Positions 39,333 to 45,264 of a DNA stretch of 45,264 bases are shown here, in pieces. Source of the DNA: Candidatus Rokuibacteriota bacterium (lineage in GTDB: Bacteria; Methylomirabilota; Methylomirabilia; Rokubacteriales; CSP1-6). The stretch spans positions 1-45,264 of the forward strand of contig JACPCG010000081.1 in the NCBI GenBank assembly GCA_016179925.1. The letters run 5' to 3'. The position numbers were made by a program, and so were the translations under genes. Below the pieces are notes generated by a model. The model saw only the letters and a program-made list of their open reading frames with translations, was not told the DNA's origin and did no database searches. Position 1 is the first letter of the stretch. Each line of letters begins with the position of its first letter.

Positions 39333-39704
39333 ATGTTCACGCCGCTCGGACTCGATCACGTGGTGCTGCGGGTGCGCGACCAGGCCCGCTCGACGCGCTT
39401 CTACCAGGACATCCTCGGGTGCACCCTCGACCGCGTAAACGAGAAGATCTCGCTCGTCCACCTCCGGTTCGGCGAGCAGCTGATCGACCTTCTGCCGGCC
39501 ACGGGAACCGAGCCGGGTGGCGGGCTCGACCACGTCTGCCTCTCGATCCGCTGCGCGGACCTGAACACCCTCGTTCGCGAACTCGAGCAGAAGGGCGTGA
39601 CGCTCGAGGGCAAGGTCGTCCAGCGCTACGGCGCCTACGGCGAGGGGCCGTCCCTCTACCTGCGCGACCCGGACGGCTACAAGATCGAGCTGAAGCCGCG
39701 ATGA
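39333..39704 (+). CDS. VOC (glyoxalase-fold) family protein
   Basis: A 123-aa protein with two beta-alpha-beta-beta-beta modules. LDHVVLRVRDQARSTRFYQD begins the first (His9 metal ligand), GLDHVCLSIRCADLNTLVRE the second, and YLRDPDGYKIEL gives the last ligand Glu. It resembles small VOC dioxygenase or virulence-protein (FosA/YaeR-type) members; substrate unknown. A GGGGAG ribosome site precedes ATG 39333, and the gene follows ybbP by 15 bases, so it may be cotranscribed. A GC palindrome (39729-39744) follows. Confidence 0.85.
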   Translation: MFTPLGLDHVVLRVRDQARSTRFYQDILGCTLDRVNEKISLVHLRFGEQLIDLLPATGTEPGGGLDHVCLSIRCADLNTLVRELEQKGVTLEGKVVQRYGAYGEGPSLYLRDPDGYKIELKPR

Positions 39705-39786
39705 CGCCGGCCGCGAAGACGACCGAGAGCGCGCGGCCGCGCGCGGCCCACGCGGGCGGAGCGCACGGCGCGGCCTTATCCCGCCG

Positions 39787-40677
39787 CTACGCGGCGGCTG
39801 GCTTCACCTCGCCGACGAGACGCTCCATAGCGCGCATCATCGCCGGCACGCCCGCCCGCGGCAGGTCGAACGTCATCCACCCCGCACCGAGGGCCCGCAC
39901 CCGGCGGATGTCGGACACCACCTCGGCCACGGAGCCCTGAAACGCCGCACGGCCGCTGCCCTTGGGCGCGTCCGTCAGGTCGAGCAGGTTGCGCGGCGCG
40001 AGGCCGAGCGCGTCGCGCCGGCCGCTCCGGGTGGCGAGGTCGCGCAGCCTCGCGTAGCCTTTCTCGATGTCATCGAGACTGAGCGCCAATGGATGCCAGG
40101 CGTCGCCCAGCGCGGCGCACCGGCGCACGGCCGGTCCGGACACGGCGCCGGGCGAGCCACCGACCCAGATCGGCGGGTGCGGCCGTTGCACGGGGCGGGG
40201 GGAAAACGTGGCGCCGGCGAAGCTCGCGTACTCACCCTTGTACTCCGGGACATCGGCGGCCCAGGCGGCCTTGATCGCCCGGAGATAGTCGTCGCTCAGC
40301 CGCCCGCGCTCCCGGAACGGCAAGCGGAGGTCGAGGAACTCGGCCTCGTCCCAGCCCACGCCGACGCCGAAGATGAAGCGCCCGCCCGAGGCCTGGTCGA
40401 CGGTGGCCGCCGCCTTGGCCGCCACGAGGGCGTTCCGGTAGGGGAGCACGATGACGCTGGCTCCGAGGCGGATGCGCCGCGTGCGGCCGGCGAGATAGGC
40501 GAGGAGCGAGAACGGATCCGGCCAGTGGCCGCCGTAGTGCTGGGTCGTGGCGGGCTTGGCGAGGATGTGATCGGGGACGAAGACGCCGTCGAGGCCCAAC
40601 TCCTCGGCGCGCGCCGCCAGCGATTCCGCTTCGGCGACCGTGAGCTGCCAGATCGGAAGCACGACTCCGTAGTTCAT
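39787..40677 (-). CDS. LLM-class F420-dependent oxidoreductase
   Basis: A 296-aa luciferase-like protein of the TIGR03619 type. Motifs: MNYGVVLPIWQL, GLDGVFVPDHILA, RRIRLGASVIVLPYRNALVA, FIFGVGVGWDEAEF, PHPPIWVGGSPGAVSGPAVR and the terminal GWMTFDLPR. The pattern favours cofactor F420 over FMN, but no F420 biosynthesis gene is present in the window. Intact and of normal length, unlike the relative at 14899. The ATG at 40677 has a GGGGAGGG ribosome site. Convergent with the VOC gene. Confidence 0.88.
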   Translation of the reverse strand: MNYGVVLPIWQLTVAEAESLAARAEELGLDGVFVPDHILAKPATTQHYGGHWPDPFSLLAYLAGRTRRIRLGASVIVLPYRNALVAAKAAATVDQASGGRFIFGVGVGWDEAEFLDLRLPFRERGRLSDDYLRAIKAAWAADVPEYKGEYASFAGATFSPRPVQRPHPPIWVGGSPGAVSGPAVRRCAALGDAWHPLALSLDDIEKGYARLRDLATRSGRRDALGLAPRNLLDLTDAPKGSGRAAFQGSVAEVVSDIRRVRALGAGWMTFDLPRAGVPAMMRAMERLVGEVKPAAA

Positions 40678-40909
40678 GAAACCCTCCCCGGCCGCGCCTT
40701 CGGCGCGCTGGTTGCCGTTCCCATCAGCTCACTGTGACCGCCATCCCTCCTGTCGTGATGGTGCGCGGACGGATTGGGCTCCCGCAGGGCGAGCGCCGTT
40801 CCCTGGGCTCGCGAGTAGGGGACTCGGCTGGTCGTCGCGAGAGCCGCGTGGCGGCCATCATAGTTCCCGGCACGCTGCGTCTGCAAGCTGCGCTCGAACG
40901 AGGGCCCCG

Positions 40910-41075
40910 TTACTCCTCGGCGAGGGCGCTCCGGGACTCGCCCGCCGGGTCGGCCCCGGCGTCGCTCCCGAGCTCGACCACGACCCGGGTGATGGCGCCG
41001 GTGAAAGAGAACGGCGACGTGTAGGCCTCGCTCACCGGCACGCTGCCGTCGCGTCCGCAGTGGATCCCGCTCGAG
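40910..41075 (-). pseudogene. C-terminal remnant of an arylsulfatase
   Basis: About 54 codons ending in TAA at 40910, reading SGIHCGRDGSVPVSEAYTSP, FSFTGAITRVVVELGSDAGA and a short acidic tail. This is the characteristic end of type I arylsulfatases (Y-x-S-P-F-x-F-T-G-x-I-x-x-V). The catalytic formylglycine region and the other ~90% are missing; upstream the sequence runs straight into the end of the permease gene, marking a deletion junction near 41080. The remaining 230 bases up to the LLM gene (40678-40909) contain nothing I recognise apart from the LLM ribosome site. Confidence 0.8.
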
Positions 41076-41083
41076 GTGGCCGC

Positions 41084-41923
41084 TCACGCGCGCACGGCGC
41101 CCGCAGTGAGGCCGCCCACCAGGTACTTGCGGACGAGGAGGGAGAAGACGAGCACCGGCAGCAGCACCAAGGTGCTTCCGGCGGCGATCTTTCCCCACTC
41201 CCAGCCCTCGTAGTTCAGGAAGTTCACCACGGCGACGGGCGCGGTGATGGCCCTGGTGCGCGTGAGGATCAGCGCGAAGAAGAAGTCGTTCCAGGAGAAC
41301 AGGAAGCAGAGGATGGCCGTTGCGGTGATGCCCGGGGTGGCGAGCGGAAGCGTGACGCGCACGAAGCCCTGCCAGACGCTGGCACCGTCGATCCAGGCGG
41401 CCTCGTCGAGCGAGCGCGGGGTGGCGTCGAAGAAGCTCCGCATCATCCAGATCACCAGCGAGAGGTTGAAGGTCAGATAGATGACGACGAGACCGAGTCG
41501 CGTGTCCAGGAGGTCGAGGTGGCGGTAGATGAGGAAGTACGGGAGCGTGAAGGCGATCGGCGGCGCCATCCGCGTGGCCAAGATCCAGAACGCGATAGCG
41601 CCCTCGTGCCGGAAGCGCGCGCGGGAGAGGGCGAAGGCCGCCGGCACGCCGACGCACAGGGCCAGGAGCGTCGTCGTCGCGCTCACCACGGTGCTGTTCC
41701 ACAGCGAGACCGGGAACGCACCCTCCCAGAGGGCACGGTAGTGCGCGCCGGTGGGCGTGAAGAGCAGGCGGGGCGGGAACACGTTGATGTCGGCGGTGGG
41801 CTTGACCGACATCTGCAAGAGCCAGAGGAACGGGAAGAGGACGACCGCGGCCAGCAGGGCCACCAGCGCGGCCGCCAGGCGCCGCCGGCGTCGCTCGCGG
41901 CGGGAGCGCGGAGCCCTACTCAA
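41084..41923 (-). CDS. Sugar-type ABC transporter permease, MalG family
   Basis: A 279-aa inner-membrane permease with six helices. The inner EAA loop that docks the ATPase is present (DEAAWIDGASVWQGFVRVTL followed by PLATPGI). The N-terminus is highly basic (RSRRERRRRR). It belongs to the CUT1 family (MalG-like), pairing with the MalF-type gene upstream. The TTG at 41923 is inferred because it overlaps the stop of that gene; no other start is closer. No ATPase gene follows, and the next sequence is an arylsulfatase remnant, so downstream genes of the operon may have been lost. Confidence 0.88.
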   Translation of the reverse strand: MSRAPRSRRERRRRRLAAALVALLAAVVLFPFLWLLQMSVKPTADINVFPPRLLFTPTGAHYRALWEGAFPVSLWNSTVVSATTTLLALCVGVPAAFALSRARFRHEGAIAFWILATRMAPPIAFTLPYFLIYRHLDLLDTRLGLVVIYLTFNLSLVIWMMRSFFDATPRSLDEAAWIDGASVWQGFVRVTLPLATPGITATAILCFLFSWNDFFFALILTRTRAITAPVAVVNFLNYEGWEWGKIAAGSTLVLLPVLVFSLLVRKYLVGGLTAGAVRA

Positions 41924-42809
41924 CGTCCCCCCGCGCGCCGACCACCCGGACGAGCCACCAGCTCAGCAGGAACACCGCGGCGACGAGGGCGAGGGTGATC
42001 GCGCTGGAGAAGCCCAGGTAGGAGAAGTTGAAGGCCTGGCGGAAGGCGTAGTAGTTCGTCACCTCGGTGACCGTGCCCGGGCCGCCGTCTGTGAGGATGT
42101 AAATGAGCGGGAAGGCCTTGACGCTGTCGATGAGCCGGAAGAGCCCCGCCACCAGGAGCGCCGGGCGGAGGTAGGGCAACACGACGTGGCGCAGGACCTG
42201 CCAGCCCGCGGCCCCATCGATGCGCGCGGCCTCCAGGGCCTCCTCGGGCATCATCTTGAGCGCGGCCAGAACCATGAGCGCGGTAAACGGCAGCCACTCC
42301 CACACGTCCGCGATGACGATCGCCGGCAGCGCCCAGTCGGGGTGGGTGATGAGCGCCGGGATCGGGAGCCCCAGCGCCGCGAGAGCCGAGTGGACCGGGC
42401 TGATGTCCGGCGTGTACAGCACCTTCCACATGATGGCGACCACGATCGGCGGGAGCACCATGGGGATCAGGAAGAGGGTGCGACAGGCCTCGACGAATCC
42501 CGAGCGGACGGCCAGGAGGAGGCCGAGGGCGAGCCCTCCCACGAGCTGGAACGCCACGGTGCCGGCCGAGAGCTTCGCCTGCACCCAGACGGAGTTCCAG
42601 AAGCGGTCGTCGTGGAGCAGCAGCGCGTAATTGCCGCTCGGCTGGCTGAAGTCGAGGGCGGTGGCGGGCCGGGTCAGATCGAGCGGGGTGAGGCTGGTGG
42701 CGACGAGGTACACCGTCGGGGCGAGCGTGACGACGGCGAGGACGACGAGCGAGGGCAGCAGGCAGAGCGTGTATGTCCGATCACGCCGGCCTGCCAGGGC
42801 CCGCTTCAC
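41916..42809 (-). CDS. Sugar-type ABC transporter permease, MalF family
   Basis: A 297-aa permease with six helices. The EAA loop is EEALEAARIDGAAGWQVLRH followed by VVLPYLRPAL. The N-terminus RTYTLCLLPSLVVLAVVTLA and the YILTDGGPGTVTEVTNYYAF segment are typical of CUT1 MalF/UgpA proteins. The GTG at 42809 overlaps the TGA of the binding-protein gene, and its own stop overlaps the MalG-type start, so three genes are coupled. Likely substrate: an oligosaccharide, polyol or glycerol-3-phosphate-like compound, not determinable here. Confidence 0.9.
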   Translation of the reverse strand: MKRALAGRRDRTYTLCLLPSLVVLAVVTLAPTVYLVATSLTPLDLTRPATALDFSQPSGNYALLLHDDRFWNSVWVQAKLSAGTVAFQLVGGLALGLLLAVRSGFVEACRTLFLIPMVLPPIVVAIMWKVLYTPDISPVHSALAALGLPIPALITHPDWALPAIVIADVWEWLPFTALMVLAALKMMPEEALEAARIDGAAGWQVLRHVVLPYLRPALLVAGLFRLIDSVKAFPLIYILTDGGPGTVTEVTNYYAFRQAFNFSYLGFSSAITLALVAAVFLLSWWLVRVVGARGDVE

Positions 42810-44179
42810 GCGTCGATCTTGATGCCCGCCTTCTTCAGCTCGAGCACGGCCTCGCGCTGGGCCTGGGCCATCGCCTCCCGGGCCGGCTGCTGGTTGGTGA
42901 CGATGCGCTCGATGGCCTTGTGCATCTTGTCGCCCACCTGGGGATAGACGGGGACCACGCGGTACTTCATGTAGCCCAGCCGTCCGGACTCCTCCAGCAC
43001 CCGGAGATAGAGGGCCGCCAGGTCCTGCCCGTTGAGCGTCATGTTCTTCCGATACTGGGGGTCGTCGATGACCGACTTGCGGCAGACGGCGATGTAGCCC
43101 TTCTCGAGGGCAGCCCGGCGCACCATCTCCTTGCTGAGCGCCCACTTGATGAACTCCCACGCCGCTCGCTTGTTCTTGGCGCCGACGGGGATGCCGAAGC
43201 CATGGGAGACGGACCCCGGAAAGGCGCCGGCGGGCCCGCGCGGCATATAGGCGAACCGGACAGTGGTCTTGACCGTGCTGTCGGGGGCGGTCGCCAGTGG
43301 GGCTAGCCAGGCGATGGCCTGGGTGCGGAGGTTGGCCCGTCCGGTTCGCTGCGCGAGCGCGCCCTGGTCCATCGTGTAGGAGAGGGCGCCGCTCGGCGAG
43401 TACTGGCGCAGCAGGTTCGCGTAGTACTCGGCGGACTCGACGGCCTCGCGGCTGTCGAGCGCCGGCGTCAGGTTCTCGGGCGGATTCGCGAAGACCTTGC
43501 CGCCCCAGCCCATCAGGTACGGCGGCCAGTGCCAGTGATGCAGGTTGTCATTGACGAAGGCCTTGACCCCGTCCTTGCCGTCCACCGCCGCGCAGACCTG
43601 GCGGAGCTGGTCGAAGGTCTCGGGCATCTTCATGCCGGCCTTCTCGATCAGATCGTAACGGCTGGCCGCCATGATCATGGCGCCCGCCTCCCAGGCGAAG
43701 CCGTAGCGCGTGCCCTTGGCGTCAGTGAGCGAGGCCTGGGCGCCGGAAACGAAGTCGCCGGCATCCCAGTCGGGGGGCGTGGCGTTCCGGTCGCTCAAGA
43801 ACTCCTCGAGGCTCGACATCCAGCCGGCGCCGATCCATCGCCCGGAGTAAATGAAGGTGATGTTGAGGAAGTCCCAGGCGCTGCCGCGCGTGGAGAGGTC
43901 GAGGTCAGCCCGCTGATTGTAGACTGGGAAGGCCGGGGTCTCGAAGTTGACCCGCATCCCCGTCTTTTCCTCGAACTCTTTCAAGAATTCCTTCAGCACG
44001 TTGGTGTAGGCGTGCTGGAAGCAGGCGCCGTTCAGGGTGACGCCCTTGAACTCCTTGGCCTGGCCGAGGACGGCGGGCGCTCGGGCGGCGACGAGCCCGA
44101 GGCCGACGGCCGCCGCCGAGGTCTTGAGGAACATCCGGCGTGTGCTGCCCCGAGGCCGATGCAAGGGCATGCAAGTCAT
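42806..44179 (-). CDS. ABC transporter substrate-binding protein, Tat-exported
   Basis: A 457-aa family 1 extracellular solute-binding protein. The Tat signal is STRRMFLKTSAAAVGLGLVA, cleaved after VLGQA or nearby. The mature protein has the family-1 pattern: FKGVTLNGACFQHAYTNVLK, FLKEFEEKTGMRVNFETPAF, WDFLNITFIYSGRWIGAGWM, YGFAWEAGAMIMAASRYDL, MPETFDQLRQVCAAVDGKDG and GFGIPVGAKNKRAAWEFIKW. Rich in Trp/Tyr, as expected of a sugar binder. The ATG at 44179 has AAGGAGG upstream. First gene of the importer operon. Confidence 0.92.
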   Translation of the reverse strand: MTCMPLHRPRGSTRRMFLKTSAAAVGLGLVAARAPAVLGQAKEFKGVTLNGACFQHAYTNVLKEFLKEFEEKTGMRVNFETPAFPVYNQRADLDLSTRGSAWDFLNITFIYSGRWIGAGWMSSLEEFLSDRNATPPDWDAGDFVSGAQASLTDAKGTRYGFAWEAGAMIMAASRYDLIEKAGMKMPETFDQLRQVCAAVDGKDGVKAFVNDNLHHWHWPPYLMGWGGKVFANPPENLTPALDSREAVESAEYYANLLRQYSPSGALSYTMDQGALAQRTGRANLRTQAIAWLAPLATAPDSTVKTTVRFAYMPRGPAGAFPGSVSHGFGIPVGAKNKRAAWEFIKWALSKEMVRRAALEKGYIAVCRKSVIDDPQYRKNMTLNGQDLAALYLRVLEESGRLGYMKYRVVPVYPQVGDKMHKAIERIVTNQQPAREAMAQAQREAVLELKKAGIKIDA

Positions 44180-44451
44180 AGCGGCGCCTCCTTACCGGGA
44201 AGGAACAAACCGGACCGGGGCTCTGGACGGCTACGAGCCTTCTAGACCGGAGGTGGGCTCGAAGTCAAGGGCGCCCGGTTCCGACTCGGGCGGGAGGCAC
44301 GGTCCGCCGGGCCTCAACCGTGTGCCGAGACCCGACCGGGTCGCGCGCGCCGGCATCACGTGGCACAATCGCGGACGTTGCCTCGCTGGTCGGCCGACGC
44401 GACCGCTGTCGCACCCGCCTGCTGAGGATCCGAACGGAGGAGAGCGAGGAC
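44180..44451. other. Divergent intergenic region
   Basis: About 270 bases between the binding-protein gene and the threonine synthase-like gene. It should contain both promoters. The only marked features are the ribosome sites at its two ends and a TGGCAC (44360-44365) that lacks a correctly spaced partner for a sigma-54 promoter. Confidence 0.5.
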
Positions 44452-45264
44452 GTGATCGGGCTCGAGTGCCCCCGCTGCCGCGCACTGTTCAAGGACGCGC
44501 GCCTGTTCACCGGCTGCCCGCGCTGTCACGAGCAGAAGGTTCCGGTCAACCTGACCGTCAAGTTCGACCTCGGTCCGCTCGCACATCTCCGGACCGAGCG
44601 ATTCCCGGCGATGCCGCGCGGACTCTGGCGGTTCCGCGCGCTGCTGCCGGTCGTGGGCGAGCACCCCGTCACGCTCGGCGAGGGCGCGACGCCGCTGATC
44701 CACCTCGAGCGCATCGGCCGGCGCCTCGGACTCGGGCGCCTCTACGCGAAGGACGAGAGCCAGAACCCGACGTGGTCGTACAAGGACCGCCTCTGCTCGG
44801 TCGCCGTGACCCACGCCGTCGAGACGGGCGCGCGCGTGGTGACGATCGCGTCCACCGGCAACCACGGCGCCTCGACGGCGGCGTACGCGGCGCGCGCGGG
44901 GCTCCCGTGCGTAATCTTCACGCTCGCCTCGGTCCCGGCCACGATGAAGACGCTGATGCAGGCGTACGGCGCCGCCGTCGTCTCGTGCCCGACGCCGGAA
45001 GCGCGCTGGAACCTGATGCGTCAGGGCGTCGAGCGTCTCGGCTGGTACCCGACGGGCGGCTTCCAGGCGCCGCCGATCGGCTCGAACCCGTACGGCATCG
45101 AGGGGTACAAGACACTCGCGTACGAGGTCGCCGAGGACCTCGGGTGGACCCCGCCCGACCTGGTGGTCGTGCCGAGCGCGTACAGCGACGGGCTCTTCGG
45201 CATCTGGAAGGGCATGACCGAGCTCAAGACGCTCGGCCTCGTCGAGCGCGTGCCGCGAATGGTC
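44452..45264 (+). CDS. Threonine synthase-like PLP enzyme (3' partial)
   Basis: The frame remains open at the window end (271 codons seen). An N-terminal zinc ribbon (LECPRCRALF and FTGCPRCHE) precedes a fold-type II PLP enzyme: VTLGEGATPLIHLERIG, ESQNPTWSYKDRLCSVAVTH with the PLP lysine, TIASTGNHGASTAAYAARAG, and FTLASVPATMKTLMQAYGA. The NPTWSYKDR motif is close to the NPTGSFKDR of threonine synthase, but Gly-to-Trp and Phe-to-Tyr changes make a related lyase possible. The GTG at 44452 has GGAGGAGAGCGAGGA upstream. Isolated and divergent from the sugar importer. Confidence 0.85.
   Translation, partial: MIGLECPRCRALFKDARLFTGCPRCHEQKVPVNLTVKFDLGPLAHLRTERFPAMPRGLWRFRALLPVVGEHPVTLGEGATPLIHLERIGRRLGLGRLYAKDESQNPTWSYKDRLCSVAVTHAVETGARVVTIASTGNHGASTAAYAARAGLPCVIFTLASVPATMKTLMQAYGAAVVSCPTPEARWNLMRQGVERLGWYPTGGFQAPPIGSNPYGIEGYKTLAYEVAEDLGWTPPDLVVVPSAYSDGLFGIWKGMTELKTLGLVERVPRMV

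Noticed and set aside
39729-39744. 16-base perfect GC palindrome between convergent VOC and LLM genes
   Set aside because: Short, made only of G and C in a GC-rich gap, and without a U-tract; could be a weak terminator but is not distinguishable from background.
36800-39940. Plus-strand frame of 1046 codons overlapping ybbP
   Set aside because: It is the +1 shadow of ybbP, rich in Arg and Pro without any domain.

Overview
The window is about 45.3 kb of very GC-rich bacterial DNA (my estimate is roughly 70% G+C, with strong GC3 bias). GTG starts are frequent and many stop/start codons overlap. The gene content (sigma-54 response regulator, RicT, MetG with a C-terminal tRNA-binding domain, GlnD, two LLM flavin oxidoreductases, a homogentisate-dioxygenase-like cupin) and the many decaying genes suggest a free-living soil or sediment bacterium. 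Methylomirabilota/Rokubacteria or a deltaproteobacterium-like lineage would fit, but this is inference from style and gene order. No rRNA or tRNA gene was seen.

Layout. 1-1311: 5'-truncated NtrC-type regulator. 1360-2469: minus-strand cluster of a HesB/IscA-fold protein, a membrane-anchored beta-repeat protein and a small ORF. 3036-4083: an hflC tail, a Yip1-like membrane protein and an internally deleted sigma-70 remnant. 4206-5048: YihY/BrkB membrane protein. 5150-12877: housekeeping run tmk-holB-ricT-metG-84-aa ORF, then a DUF5924/DUF2914 protein, a double-ACT protein, tatD and an M28 peptidase. 13158-17408: small DUF2007-like protein, homogentisate-dioxygenase-like cupin, truncated LLM oxidoreductase, zinc-ribbon/scramblase-like membrane protein and rhomboid protease. 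17621-22480: an endonuclease/exonuclease/phosphatase protein, a collapsed patatin gene, and an overlapping operon of two unknown genes plus a DmpA-type peptidase, with a divergent TM/coiled-coil protein. 22562-27090: lipoproteins and an eroded type I restriction-modification locus (hsdS tail and hsdR fragments) that holds two DUF4143 AAA+ ATPases. 27113-33982: hisC, divergent glnD, then one ORF joining a CDP-alcohol phosphatidyltransferase to a periplasmic lytic transglycosylase, and a DUF2214 protein. 34106-39704: lipoprotein metallopeptidase-like gene, proline-rich secreted protein, tesA-like esterase divergent from a YbbA/YbbP-type ABC system, and a VOC protein. 39787-44179: F420-type LLM oxidoreductase, an arylsulfatase tail, and a sugar-type ABC importer (two permeases and a Tat-exported binding protein, no ATPase here). 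44452-end: 3'-truncated threonine synthase-like gene.

The most notable signals are four. (1) Three copies of a palindromic MITE-like element end in TAG, and at each copy one end is the in-frame stop codon of a neighbouring gene; at two of the copies (12919 and 14814) the TAG lies within CTAG. (2) The phosphatidyltransferase-transglycosylase fusion has a plausible seven-helix topology. (3) Two DUF4143 ATPases sit inside a dead type I RM locus, each preceded by its own AT-rich palindrome. (4) A dense cluster of palindromic TGCACCA half-sites lies at 19416-19485. At least seven broken genes show active erosion by deletion and frameshift.
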